Below, piece by piece: positions 23,583-31,262 of a stretch of 31,262 nt of DNA. The translations under genes and the position numbers were made by a program. Location of the stretch: NCBI GenBank assembly GCA_001768675.1, contig MELN01000004.1:22793-54054 (forward strand). Reading direction: 5' to 3'. Below the pieces are notes generated by a model that saw only the letters and a program-made list of their open reading frames with translations, was not told where the DNA came from and did not search any database. The DNA comes from Actinobacteria bacterium RBG_16_64_13. Its GTDB lineage: Bacteria; Actinomycetota; Thermoleophilia; RBG-16-64-13. Each line of letters opens with the position of its first letter. Positions within the stretch are counted from its first letter, which is position 1.

Positions 23583-24878
23583 GTGACTAGACTCACCGTG
23601 GTCGGGGCAGGTTACGTGGGATTGGTCACGGTCGCATGTATGGCTGAGCTTGGCCACGACGTGGTCGCGATGGACATCGACGCGAGCAAGATCGGCTTGC
23701 TCCGCGACGGCGGGGTCCCGATCTACGAGCCGGGACTGGCCGAGTCGATAGCCGCCAACCGCGAACGCATCGAATTCACGACCGATCCAGCCTACGCCTA
23801 CAAGTCGGGCAACTTCGTCTTCGTCTGCGTGGACACCCCTCCCATGCCCTCCGGCGATGCCGATCTCTCACGCATCTGGCAGGCCATCGACAACATCCCC
23901 GCGGACGAGGGCACGCACGTGCTCATCGTCAAGTCGACAGTACCGGTGGGGACCGGGGCGCTGGTCCGGGCCGAGCTGGCCCAGCGCGGCCATCGTCACA
24001 TCCGCTACGCCTCGAACCCGGAGTTCCTGCGCGAGGGAACGGCTCTGGAGGACTTCATGCACGCTGATCGGGTGGTTGTGGGAGCTGACGACCCCGGCAT
24101 AGCTGAACAGGTGGCCCAGCTCTACCAGGGCATCGAAAGCCCGGTGCTTCTCACCGACGTCGCCTCCGCCGAGATGATCAAGTACGCCTGCAACGCCTTC
24201 TTGGCCACCAAGATCAGCTTCATCAACGAGATAGCCAACGTTTGTGAGGCTACGGGGGCCGACGTGACCGTCGTTGCCCGCGGCATGGGCATGGACAAGC
24301 GCATAGGGCCGCATTTTCTGCAGGCCGGGATAGGCTATGGCGGCAGTTGCTTCCCCAAGGATGTCTCGGCGCTCAAACAGATCGCCGGCAACTCCGGTTA
24401 CCACTTCCAACTATTGAACGCCGTTATCGAAGTCAACGAACTCCAAAAACGCCGGGTGATCGGAAAGCTCAAGAGGCACTTGGGCGACCAACTGCGCGGC
24501 AAACGGATCGCCTTGCTCGGCCTCTCGTTCAAACCGAACACGGATGACATCCGGCAGGCCTCGTCGATCATCCTGGCCAGTCGTCTGCTCGCTGAAGGCG
24601 CCGAGGTGAGAGGATACGACCCGTTGGCCATGGAAAGCATGCGGACCATCTTGCCGGCGATGACCTATGTGCCATCGGCGACGGCCGCCCTCGAGGGAGC
24701 CGATGCCTGCGTGTTGGTGACGGAGTGGAGCGAGTTCCTCGAACTCGATTGGGCGCTGGCGAAAGAGTCCATGGCCAGGCCCATCGTCATCGATGGAAGA
24801 AACGCGTTAGATGCAGCAGCGCTGGTCGATATGGGGTTCGTGTACGACGGCGTGGGGACGCGAGTGAAGCTGGAGTGA
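23583..24878 (+). CDS. ugd: UDP-glucose 6-dehydrogenase
   Basis: A 431-residue enzyme that oxidises UDP-glucose twice to UDP-glucuronate with NAD, a precursor of acidic exopolysaccharides. The NAD-binding motif is TVVGAGYVGLVTVACMAELG at the N-terminus. The catalytic Cys256 lies in GIGYGGSCFPKDVSAL, with the conserved NPEFLREGTALEDF and the central-helix EMIKYACNAFLATKISFINE. The C-terminal domain contains LGLSFKPNTDDIR. It is full length for the bacterial Ugd/TuaD family. The GTG start follows GAGGAGGAC. The end overlaps the TPR gene as GTGA. Confidence 0.96.
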   Translation: MTRLTVVGAGYVGLVTVACMAELGHDVVAMDIDASKIGLLRDGGVPIYEPGLAESIAANRERIEFTTDPAYAYKSGNFVFVCVDTPPMPSGDADLSRIWQAIDNIPADEGTHVLIVKSTVPVGTGALVRAELAQRGHRHIRYASNPEFLREGTALEDFMHADRVVVGADDPGIAEQVAQLYQGIESPVLLTDVASAEMIKYACNAFLATKISFINEIANVCEATGADVTVVARGMGMDKRIGPHFLQAGIGYGGSCFPKDVSALKQIAGNSGYHFQLLNAVIEVNELQKRRVIGKLKRHLGDQLRGKRIALLGLSFKPNTDDIRQASSIILASRLLAEGAEVRGYDPLAMESMRTILPAMTYVPSATAALEGADACVLVTEWSEFLELDWALAKESMARPIVIDGRNALDAAALVDMGFVYDGVGTRVKLE

Positions 24879-26281
24879 CCAGGCGCTGGCTTCTGGGCGG
24901 CCTTCTCGGCTTTGTGGTCGTTCTGTCTTTCGCTACATTTCGGGATGCCTGGGTTGTGAACCAGGCTGGCGTCTTGGTGAACCGTGCCATCGTCGCAAGA
25001 ACCGCCGCCGACGAGCCCGGCCGGCGGGCATCGGCGGCCTCGACCGCGACGGTCACGAGCACCGGGAATCTCACCCGGGCAATGGCCCTGATGGAGACAA
25101 CCGCGCTTCGCGCTCCGCACACATCCGGCCGCGAGGTCCCCATCTGGCGTACCTATGGCGCCGCGGCGGCTTTGGCCCCGTCGGAACACGCCTTCCAATT
25201 GCTCTTGGATGCTCGGGACAAGAACCGGCTTGACCGCGTGGGCGAGTTGTGGCTGGGCGAAGTAGCCTCGGCGACCGAGCACTGGGATCAGGCGGCCGAA
25301 GCATACCGCCGCGTCGATGCGAGCAACGTCCTCATCTCGCGGGCCGACGCCCACTTGCAGGCGGGAGAGAAGACGCTGGCCGTCCGCCAGTACAACCTGG
25401 CCAGGATCAGTCTGGAGGCTGCCATCGAGCGTGACACCGCCGAACGGCTGCTCAGCGGAGGCGGCGGGGGCGCGGGGTCGACGACTGCCCGCTTCCTCAC
25501 TTCCGACGCCGAGCGAGTGACGGCCCTCTATCGCATTGGACGGGGGCTTCTCGCGGGTGGCCAACCTCGCCAAGCCGTCCCGGTCCTGGAACAAGCGATG
25601 GAGAGGGCGGCTACGGCCTCCCCGGGTGCGGTGGTTGAGCAGTCGCTCAACCTCAATCTGGCCTTTGCCTTGGCTCAGACCCTACCCGCTCCACCGCCGC
25701 GAGCGACAGCATCGACACGCCACTCCTACTATCTCGACCCGCCGACTGAGATCTATGTCAGCGCGCTGGTTCGGGTGCGCACGCTGGTCCTCCGTGGCAC
25801 CGGGTCGGACCGGACGGCCTCGGTATGTGTCCAGGCGGCTCGCTCTCTTCTACTAATAGGCGACGACGACCAGGCGGTCTCCCTTCTGCACGCCGCTCTC
25901 GACCTCGACCCGCTGCTACCCGACACCTACCTTGTTTTGGGCAGCTGGTACGAGACCAAAGGGATGAAGGTCCTGCCTTTCGAGCTATATAAGAAGGGGG
26001 CCGAGCAGATCCCCGCTAATCTCCAGATCGCGGTGGCATACGCCCTGGCCTCATACAAGGCCCTACCTCCAGACAAGGCGCTCCCCGTGCTGGAACGCAC
26101 CGCGCGCACAGAAACCAAGGATCCCTACTTGTTCGCCTTCCTGGGTGATTGCTACCTGGACATGGGCATGAGCACCGAGGCTCGCGCGGCATACGAGGAA
26201 GGCCTCCGCCGAGCCCCCCTCGCCGAGCCGCTCCTCCAGCGTTTGGCTGCGCTTGACGAGGGCGTGGAGACTGCCCCATGA
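24875..26281 (+). CDS. Membrane-anchored TPR-repeat protein
   Basis: A 468-residue protein starting at GTG 24875 in a GTGA overlap with ugd. An N-terminal helix (WLLGGLLGFVVVLSFATF) anchors it, probably with the bulk outside. The middle and end are helical with TPR-like repeats. The clearest run from AVSLLHAALDLDPLLPDTYL (near residue 335) through YELYKKG- and ALPVLERTART-type units to AFLGDCYLDMGMSTEARAAY near 440. TPR proteins of this kind organise polysaccharide assembly and export complexes. It overlaps the ligase gene (ATGA), so the two are likely co-translated partners. Confidence 0.84.
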   Translation: MTRRWLLGGLLGFVVVLSFATFRDAWVVNQAGVLVNRAIVARTAADEPGRRASAASTATVTSTGNLTRAMALMETTALRAPHTSGREVPIWRTYGAAAALAPSEHAFQLLLDARDKNRLDRVGELWLGEVASATEHWDQAAEAYRRVDASNVLISRADAHLQAGEKTLAVRQYNLARISLEAAIERDTAERLLSGGGGGAGSTTARFLTSDAERVTALYRIGRGLLAGGQPRQAVPVLEQAMERAATASPGAVVEQSLNLNLAFALAQTLPAPPPRATASTRHSYYLDPPTEIYVSALVRVRTLVLRGTGSDRTASVCVQAARSLLLIGDDDQAVSLLHAALDLDPLLPDTYLVLGSWYETKGMKVLPFELYKKGAEQIPANLQIAVAYALASYKALPPDKALPVLERTARTETKDPYLFAFLGDCYLDMGMSTEARAAYEEGLRRAPLAEPLLQRLAALDEGVETAP

Positions 26282-27432
26282 CCGCCGAGTCTGCCGTTCC
26301 GGGACGTTCCGCGCTCCTAGCGGTGCGGATTGGCGCGGGTCTGATGGGCATCGCCTTGCTCTGCTCGTTCTGGGCGTCTCCCGACCGAACGGTAAGCCTG
26401 CCTTGGTTCGCTCTCCACATGGTGGGCGTGAGTATTGTCCTCGTGGTCACCGGTCCCTTCCTCAACGCGACGGCTCGCCGGATCAAGGCAGGCCACATGC
26501 TGTGGTTCTTCCTTGCCTCCGGCTACGTCACGCTTGCCGCCACGCTCTTCACCAGCCGCTGGCCGGTCTACAAGTTGTCATGGCTCAACGACATCTATGC
26601 CGCGCTGCCTTCGATCCGCTCGCTACCGTGGTGGTGGACTCAGCAGGGCCTACAGCCAAACCAAACCGGCGGCATGTTGGCCGTCTGCACGGCCTTTGCA
26701 TTTGCCGTAGCCACGCATGGGTCGGTGCAAGCCAGGCATCGTTGGCCGGCCGCGTTCCTGACCGTGGCTGGGTCTGTCGGCGTCTTCATGACTGGTTCAC
26801 GAGCTGCCCTGGCGGGGCTCGCGCTGGCCGTTCTGCTTGTTCTCATCGTGCGCACTGTTCGCTGGCTGTGGGCATGGGGCGCGGGTCTCCTGCTGCTCGT
26901 CACGGCATTGCTCGCGTCCGGGCAACTGGCGCGTATCATCGACTTCTTCATACATGACGAGACTCTTGATACCAAGCTCGTGGCACGGTTGGATATCTGG
27001 ACATCGGCGATCTATGGAGTCCAGGACCATTTCTTCACAGGCATCGGGCTCGGCGTTTTCAACGAGGTGATGCCTATCCGCTACCCTTACCAAACAGTCG
27101 GCCTCACCTACCCGGTGTCTCAGGCCCATAACCTGGTGTTGGACACCGCTCTTGCCATCGGCATTCCTGGAGCTCTGGGACTTGTTCTGCTTGTAGTAGG
27201 ATTGCTTCTCCTGTCGGTGCCGGGGATCAGGGAGTGTCGATCGTTCGGTGCGGTACCTCTTGGGATCCTCGCTTCGCTTGTCGTCTTTCTCATCTTCGGG
27301 GTCACCGATTCCATCAGCCTCTCCATCCCTACCAGTTTCATCATCTGGCTATGGGTGTGCGCTCTGGCTGTGCTCCATAGAGCTCTTGCCCCAGGGGAGG
27401 GACACGGCCAGAGAGGGGATTCGAATATCTAG
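26278..27432 (+). CDS. O-antigen ligase/polymerase-family membrane protein (Wzy_C)
   Basis: A 384-residue polytopic protein with about ten hydrophobic segments. The family hallmark is a large loop followed by GIGLGVFNEVMP and the catalytic-type histidine in SQAHNLVLDTALAIGIPGAL. Upstream is MTGSRAALAGLALAVLLVL, also typical. Members either ligate or polymerise undecaprenyl-linked saccharides outside the cytoplasmic membrane. Without a lipid A pathway in view, polymerase or teichuronic-like transfer is as likely as ligase. Its ATG overlaps the TPR gene stop. Confidence 0.87.
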   Translation: MTAESAVPGRSALLAVRIGAGLMGIALLCSFWASPDRTVSLPWFALHMVGVSIVLVVTGPFLNATARRIKAGHMLWFFLASGYVTLAATLFTSRWPVYKLSWLNDIYAALPSIRSLPWWWTQQGLQPNQTGGMLAVCTAFAFAVATHGSVQARHRWPAAFLTVAGSVGVFMTGSRAALAGLALAVLLVLIVRTVRWLWAWGAGLLLLVTALLASGQLARIIDFFIHDETLDTKLVARLDIWTSAIYGVQDHFFTGIGLGVFNEVMPIRYPYQTVGLTYPVSQAHNLVLDTALAIGIPGALGLVLLVVGLLLLSVPGIRECRSFGAVPLGILASLVVFLIFGVTDSISLSIPTSFIIWLWVCALAVLHRALAPGEGHGQRGDSNI

Positions 27433-27485
27433 CCTGACGGTATTCTCCCTGCCGTGAAGATGTTCATTTGAAAGTGAGGTCGCTC

Positions 27486-27728
27486 ATGGCCAAGAGCAAA
27501 GGTTATGAACTGGTGCCAAAGCGCATTCCGCTCAGGCAGCGCTCAAGCTTCTACAAGGAGATCATTGCCGAGTTCCTAAGCAGTGGACAGCAAAGTGTGC
27601 TGATCGCTGGGACCGAGCGCAAGCCGGCCACACTCATCCAGGGTCTCCGCAAAGTGATCCAAGTGGAAGGCACCATGGGCGTGAAAGTGCTTCAGCGTTC
27701 GCAGGAAGTGTATCTGGCAAAGGATTGA
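27486..27728 (+). CDS. Small basic protein, function unknown
   Basis: An 80-residue protein. ATG 27486 follows GAGGT at a good distance; a TTG 18 bases earlier is in frame but less likely. It starts MAKSKGYELVPKRIPLRQRS and ends KVLQRSQEVYLAKD. Apparent secondary structure is a basic N-terminal segment, a helix (FYKEIIAEFLSSG), a short strand (SVLIAG), a second helix (ATLIQGLRKVIQVEG) and a final strand. There is no membrane segment and no cysteine. It could be a nucleic-acid-binding or adaptor protein, but I recognise no family. It lies 53 bases after the ligase gene and before a strong hairpin. Confidence 0.72.
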   Translation: MAKSKGYELVPKRIPLRQRSSFYKEIIAEFLSSGQQSVLIAGTERKPATLIQGLRKVIQVEGTMGVKVLQRSQEVYLAKD

Positions 27729-27784
27729 GACGCGCGAGCGTAGCGATGGACTCAGCGATAGCGTCAACCATGCGGAGAAAGACA

Positions 27785-27809
27785 AAGGGCCGTCATGGAG
27801 ACGGCCCTT
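27785..27809. terminator. Bidirectional hairpin terminator between convergent genes
   Basis: A perfect 10-bp stem, AAGGGCCGTC / GACGGCCCTT, with a 5-base ATGGA loop. It sits 56 bases after the small protein gene (plus) and 39 bases past the end of the DUF4282 gene (minus). The T-rich tail is better on the minus strand (TTTGTCTTT), so it chiefly suits the minus-strand gene but may stop both. Confidence 0.75.
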
Positions 27810-27848
27810 GCTTCTGTCCTACGAGTCGGTCGCCGACGGCGACTTACC

Positions 27849-28346
27849 CTAGTTCTTGTCGCGGATGCGGAGAACCGTGGCCATGAGCTCGAAAAACACG
27901 CGGCTCAGGAAGAACCAGAGAACCGCCGCACACAGCGATATGAAGAACGAGATGACCGCGTATCTACCCCCGATCATTGCGACCAAGATGATGTTGAACA
28001 GCACATACAGCCCGATGAGGCCGAGGACGATGATGTACAACATCTTCAGCGACGAGGGTGTTACGAAGCCCTGGAACGAGAAGTCGAAGAGCCGGCCCCA
28101 TGGCCCGCTCTCTTTCACGTACCCATACTGAGGCGCCCCCGGCGGGGCCGCGCCGTACTGAGGTTGGCCTGCGTAGGGAGGCTGCGGGGCCGCCGGCGCA
28201 GGTGCGGGCGGACGAGCCGCCGTGTAGGCCGCTGCAGCCCCGCCGGCGGCGGCAGCAGCCGGCATACGTGTCCCACATTTCTCACAGAAATCGCCGGTCG
28301 CCTGAGAGTTGCCACAGTTTGCACATATCCTTGCGACATCAGCCAC
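27849..28346 (-). CDS. Zinc-ribbon DUF4282 membrane protein
   Basis: A 165-residue protein. The GTG start at 28346 has GAGGAGG 5 bases upstream. An N-terminal zinc ribbon uses Cys8, Cys11, Cys21 and Cys24 (ICANCGNSQATGDFCEKCG). A Pro/Ala/Gln/Tyr-rich flexible stretch follows (about 30-75). The DUF4282 domain begins FDFSFQGFVTPSSLKMLYII and has two membrane helices (about 100-122 and 127-155). The function of DUF4282 is unknown; it is common in Actinomycetota. It is the only minus-strand gene in the right arm and has its own promoter and terminator. Confidence 0.88.
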   Translation of the reverse strand: MADVARICANCGNSQATGDFCEKCGTRMPAAAAAGGAAAAYTAARPPAPAPAAPQPPYAGQPQYGAAPPGAPQYGYVKESGPWGRLFDFSFQGFVTPSSLKMLYIIVLGLIGLYVLFNIILVAMIGGRYAVISFFISLCAAVLWFFLSRVFFELMATVLRIRDKN

Positions 28347-28380
28347 GGCGCCTCCTCTGTCGGGGTCATCTCACTTTTAC

Positions 28381-28409
28381 ACGGTACGTTGCCTGACCTG
28401 TGCTGTCAA
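28381..28409 (-). promoter_or_regulatory. Sigma-A-type promoter of the DUF4282 gene
   Basis: On the minus strand a perfect TTGACA (-35, 28404-28409) is followed after exactly 17 bases by TACCGT (-10, 28381-28386). Transcription would start near 28374, giving a leader of about 28 bases with the ribosome site. Confidence 0.6.
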
Positions 28410-28511
28410 TGTTCCAATGCTCTAGGGAAGACCGGCAAAGGCCAATCACAGGAACGCGCTCACGAGTAAGGGGTGATACGCCGATAACCCATGCACCATG
28501 TGTTTAAATCA

Positions 28512-28540
28512 TTGCAGTAATGAGCTATCTTCTCGACAAT
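28512..28540 (+). promoter_or_regulatory. Candidate promoter of the dehydratase gene
   Basis: TTGCAG (28512-28517) and GACAAT (28535-28540) are separated by exactly 17 bases in an unusually AT-rich part of the 288-base divergent gap (28347-28634). The leader would be about 88 bases. The rest of the gap holds only short inverted repeats (for example CATT-GCAGT-AATG at 28510-28522), and I see no RNA gene or riboswitch in it. Confidence 0.4.
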
Positions 28541-28634
28541 GGCGAAAATGTTGCGCCGGCGTGATTGTCATGGGCCAGGGTAGACTCGATGCCATTGTGT
28601 GGCTCTATACGCGTCCCCTGGACAAGGTGTCTTA

Positions 28635-30578
28635 ATGGGTACCAGAGCGCTATCTCGACCGCGGATGCATCACCTCTTGGCGATGGCGATAGACGTCGTG
28701 ATCGTCCTTCTCTTGTACTACCTAGTGCTCAACTTCCGCTTTGCCGGGAGCTTTGCCGACTGGGAGACATGGACCGACAACTTCGCCATTTTCGCGGGGA
28801 TGGCGGTATTCGTTCACCTGGTCATCAACTGGTTCACCGGCGTCTATTCGATCGTCGGCCGCTACATGAGCCTGGCCCAAGCGGTGCGCGTGGGCGAGGC
28901 CGGCATCCTGGCCCTCGCGGTTCTTTTCTGCATCGTGGTGGCCTGGCCGCTGTTCACACACGACGCGGGCTACCTTATCCCCCGTTCGGTGATCATCGGT
29001 GGAGGACTGGCTGTGATCATCCTTATGATCGGAATCCGCTTTTCCCGGCGGCTCGTTTTCGAGGTCACGCAACAGCCCGAGAACACGACCCAACGTCTGT
29101 TGTTGGTAGGGGCCGGGCAAGCAGCCGACATGCTTGCCCGGGAGATCAAGCGTACGCCGTCGCTCAACACCAAAGTGGTGGCGCTCGTCGACGACCGCCG
29201 CGACCTGCTCAACATGAGCATCCAGGGCTTCCCGGTTTTGGGCTCCGTCGCCGACGCGCCGGCACTAGTCGAGAAGCTGGGAGTCACCCAGATCATCGTG
29301 GCCATTCCCTCGGCCACCGCTGAAGAGATCGTCTCCATCTATCGCGTCTGCAAGACCGCTGGGGTCCCGATCAAGATCCTGCCGAGCTTAGCTGATCTCG
29401 TGTCGGGCGTGGTAAGCCTCAGGGACGCTCGTGATCTCGACATCAAAGACCTTCTGGGCCGCCCCAACATCGAGACGAACGTCGGCGCCATCTCCGAGTA
29501 TATCCAGGGTCACACAGTCCTCGTGACCGGCGCGGGGGGTTCCATCGGCTCGGAATTGTGCCTGCAGATAGCGCGATTCAGCCCCCGGCGCTTGGTAGTC
29601 ATCGACCACGACGAGTCTTCCCTCTACGCTCTACACGAAAGTTTGCAGAACGTGGGTTTCCGCCAGTATGTGCTCTACCCGGCCAGCATCCTCCAACAGG
29701 AAAAGCTCGACAAGATCTTCGCTCTTCACAGGCCCCGCCTGGTCTTCCACGCTGCGGCGTACAAGCACGTCCCCCTCATGGAGCTGAGCCCCGACGAAGC
29801 CGTGCTCAACAACATCAAGGGCACCAGGCTTGTCGCCAAGATGGCGGCGCACTACGGGGCGGAGCGGTTCGTCAACATATCCACCGACAAGGCCGTCGAA
29901 CCGGTCAACGTCATGGGCGCGACCAAGCGGGCGGGAGAACTGATAATCCGCATGCTCGCCGAGAGATATCCGCAGACGCAGTTCGCGTCGGTACGGTTTG
30001 GCAACGTGCTGGGCAGCCAGGGCAGCGTCATCCCTATCTTCAGGAGCCAGATCGAGACCGGTGGCCCGGTCACAATCACCCACCCGGACATGACCCGCTA
30101 CTTCATGCTCATTGAAGAGGCGGTCCAGCTGGTATTGCAGGCGGCCATCATGCTCGACGAGAACGAAGTGGACCAGGAGCGCGGGCTCAATACCTTCATC
30201 CTCGAAATGGGCAATCCAGTATCCATCGTCGACTTGGCTCAGAGGATGATCGACTTCTACTGGAAAGACGAAGCACGCTCCCTTGGGGTAGAGTTCTCGG
30301 GCCTGAGACCAGGGGAGAAGCTCGACGAGCGGTTGACCTACCCGTACGAGGAAGCGCTGCCGACGAGCCACGCGCTGGTGAAGAGGGTCTGCGCTAAGTC
30401 GGAAGCCACGGCACACAACGGGACGACAGATGACTTCGAGCGCTCGCTAGAAGAACTTGTCCATATCGCCGAGGGTCATGGCGAGCGCCGCGCTATCATT
30501 GGTGCTCTCATGACTTGTGTGCCAGATTATGCTCCATTGGAAGGACTTCCTCTTGAGAAACCTGTAGCTCTAGTTTAG
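28635..30578 (+). CDS. Membrane-bound nucleoside-diphosphate-sugar 4,6-dehydratase (PglF/WbpM/CapD family)
   Basis: A 647-residue enzyme. ATG 28635 has AGGTG 6 bases upstream; an ATG at 28599 is in frame but lacks a site. Four membrane helices fill residues about 10-140. A CoA-binding-like Rossmann domain follows (LLLVGAGQAADMLAREI). The catalytic SDR domain begins VLVTGAGGSIGSE near 294 and contains FHAAAYKHVPLMELSP. The active-site triad is Thr417-Met427-Lys431 in STDKAVEPVNVMGATKRAGE. Met replaces the usual Tyr, as is normal for this large-dehydratase subfamily. It converts UDP-GlcNAc (or a similar sugar) to a 4-keto-6-deoxy sugar, the first step to sugars such as bacillosamine or QuiNAc. 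Confidence 0.93.
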   Translation: MGTRALSRPRMHHLLAMAIDVVIVLLLYYLVLNFRFAGSFADWETWTDNFAIFAGMAVFVHLVINWFTGVYSIVGRYMSLAQAVRVGEAGILALAVLFCIVVAWPLFTHDAGYLIPRSVIIGGGLAVIILMIGIRFSRRLVFEVTQQPENTTQRLLLVGAGQAADMLAREIKRTPSLNTKVVALVDDRRDLLNMSIQGFPVLGSVADAPALVEKLGVTQIIVAIPSATAEEIVSIYRVCKTAGVPIKILPSLADLVSGVVSLRDARDLDIKDLLGRPNIETNVGAISEYIQGHTVLVTGAGGSIGSELCLQIARFSPRRLVVIDHDESSLYALHESLQNVGFRQYVLYPASILQQEKLDKIFALHRPRLVFHAAAYKHVPLMELSPDEAVLNNIKGTRLVAKMAAHYGAERFVNISTDKAVEPVNVMGATKRAGELIIRMLAERYPQTQFASVRFGNVLGSQGSVIPIFRSQIETGGPVTITHPDMTRYFMLIEEAVQLVLQAAIMLDENEVDQERGLNTFILEMGNPVSIVDLAQRMIDFYWKDEARSLGVEFSGLRPGEKLDERLTYPYEEALPTSHALVKRVCAKSEATAHNGTTDDFERSLEELVHIAEGHGERRAIIGALMTCVPDYAPLEGLPLEKPVALV

Positions 30579-30682
30579 ACTCTGGGTAGATTCGATACAC
30601 CAATTTGCGGTGTCATCTGCACAAAACGAGAGAGAACCGCCGGTCTGGCGATTCGCGTCGGCCATAGGAGGGAGATAGGGGT

Positions 30683-31060
30683 ATGGTTAGAAGAGTCACA
30701 TTTCTGATACTTGGGACGTTGATCTTCGCTCTCGTCGTGAGCGGGGTCGCGGTGGCCGGTTATACGCCGCAAGATATCTACGACGATTTTGCCGCCGACG
30801 GCGACCTGGACCGTAACTACTCGGACGCCGAACTCAACGCATACCTGAACGACGCTCAGATCCACGAATACGGCGACAACAGCATCACCGACCGGCTGGA
30901 TGACAAGGTGCTTGACCTCGTGTCGAGAGAAACCTTCCCGTTCACCGGGTTCCAGTTGCTGATGGCGGGTATCGTAGTGGTGGTTCTGATAGGCGGAGGG
31001 ATAGCGCTCCGTCGGCTTTCCCGGCCATCCAGGCCTTCTGAGTCTTCAAAAGAGTCCTGA
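30683..31060 (+). CDS. Small exported protein with C-terminal membrane anchor, unknown
   Basis: A 125-residue protein with a signal peptide (RRVTFLILGTLIFALVVSG, cleavage likely after AVAG) and an acidic middle, YTPQDIYDDFAADGDLDRNY followed by SDAELNAYLNDAQIHEYGDN. A C-terminal helix (FQLLMAGIVVVVLIGGGIAL) ends in a basic RRLSRPSRPS tail. It is therefore a type I single-pass protein displaying an acidic domain of ~70 residues outside. The start follows AGGAGGGAGA. It is not LPXTG-type (no motif). It stands between two polysaccharide-type genes, so a role at the export site is possible. Confidence 0.76.
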   Translation: MVRRVTFLILGTLIFALVVSGVAVAGYTPQDIYDDFAADGDLDRNYSDAELNAYLNDAQIHEYGDNSITDRLDDKVLDLVSRETFPFTGFQLLMAGIVVVVLIGGGIALRRLSRPSRPSESSKES

Positions 31061-31079
31061 CCCCAAAGCTTCCGGGGTC
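31059..31079 (+). terminator. Weak hairpin after the anchored protein gene
   Basis: GACCCC (31059-31064) pairs with GGGGTC (31074-31079) around a 9-base loop and begins in the stop codon. There is no T tract, and the 3' arm overlaps the likely ribosome site of the next gene. It is more likely to influence that gene's translation than to stop transcription. Confidence 0.25.
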
Positions 31080-31090
31080 GGTGATCGAGC

Positions 31091-31262
31091 TTGTCGTCCT
31101 CAGGCAGCGCCGTTCCTGAGAGCGGGAGCCGCCTTCGTACTGCAGACCTGTGGGGAGCGCCGCTAGCCATACTGTTCGCGGTATGGCTGTGGCTTGCTTT
31201 CTCGTCGGGGGGCTTTGTCGCGCGCCTCTGGTTGCTGCCGAGTCTCGCGCTCGGCCTTTTCG
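31091..31262 (+). CDS. Multi-pass membrane protein, N-terminal fragment (runs off window)
   Basis: A frame open from 31085 to the window edge. TTG 31091 is the only plausible start, with a GGTGATC-like site upstream. The product begins SSSGSAVPESGSRLRTADLW. A membrane helix of about 20 residues follows (GAPLAILFAVWLWLAFSS), then a short GGFVARLW loop and the start of a second helix (LLPSLALGLF). This pattern of a Trp-rich first helix and a short loop resembles the start of O-antigen polymerase/ligase-type proteins. The family cannot be confirmed from 57 residues. Confidence 0.55.
   Translation, partial: MSSSGSAVPESGSRLRTADLWGAPLAILFAVWLWLAFSSGGFVARLWLLPSLALGLF

Noticed and set aside
27795..28469. 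Plus-strand open frame of 224 codons
   Set aside because: It begins inside the terminator hairpin and is antisense to the zinc-ribbon DUF4282 gene.
30597..30613. Hairpin ACACC/GGTGT after the dehydratase gene as a terminator
   Set aside because: The stem has only 5 pairs and no T tract.
1..31262. CRISPR arrays, IS elements, integrases, toxin-antitoxin pairs
   Set aside because: No regularly spaced repeats, transposase motifs, terminal inverted repeats or paired small toxin/antitoxin genes were found by reading.

Overview
The window is about 31 kb of high-GC, gene-dense bacterial chromosome. Many genes start with GTG or TTG, and many junctions overlap (ATGA, GTGA, TGATG). A large SRP RNA with an Alu-type domain and the order tRNA-Ser, ffs, dnaX, ybaB, recR (the order of Gram-positive bacteria such as Bacillus subtilis) suggest a monoderm lineage. 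GC content, Thr-rich secreted linkers and probable leaderless genes fit a deep-branching Actinomycetota (Thermoleophilia, Coriobacteriia or Geothermincolia-like). That placement is an inference; no marker here decides the class. The window looks like core genome plus an exopolysaccharide locus. I see no phage, IS element, CRISPR array or defence island.

Left arm, minus strand (1-4151): an AEC-type carrier, an unusual HAD phosphatase fused to a HypE/PurM-like AIR synthase domain, an MFS exporter, and the start of an M1-family metallopeptidase. A compact divergent promoter separates them from a plus-strand pair (4201-5817): a steroid 5-alpha-reductase-type membrane enzyme and an unrecognised polytopic membrane protein.

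Information-processing block (5862-9706): tRNA-Ser(GGA) with its promoter, a small Thr-rich lipoprotein, SRP RNA with its promoter, dnaX, ybaB and recR.

Centre (9783-18677): lysC, then an ABC-2 exporter (ATPase plus two permeases). Next is a signalling pair, a GAF-SpoIIE phosphatase and a PAS-GAF-PAS protein ending in a degenerate receiver. asd follows. LysC and Asd catalyse the first and third phosphate-to-semialdehyde steps of the aspartate pathway (lysine, threonine, methionine, diaminopimelate). A possible small gene lies on the minus strand just before asd.

Right arm, plus strand (18714-31262): a metallophosphoesterase, a MrfA/YprA-like DUF1998 helicase, a LOG-like protein, a cell-wall amidase, UDP-glucose dehydrogenase, a TPR membrane protein, an O-antigen-ligase-type protein and an 80-residue unknown. 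A zinc-ribbon DUF4282 protein follows on the minus strand. The arm ends with a PglF/WbpM-type nucleotide-sugar dehydratase, a C-terminally anchored small protein and a truncated multi-pass membrane protein. Amidase, ugd, ligase and dehydratase together look like an envelope polysaccharide assembly locus.

Nothing here can be called a wholly new system from sequence alone. The best candidates for novelty are the HAD-AIRS fusion between two transporters, the reductase/membrane-protein pair, the phosphatase/pseudo-receiver pair, and three genes sharing an exact leaderless-promoter geometry.
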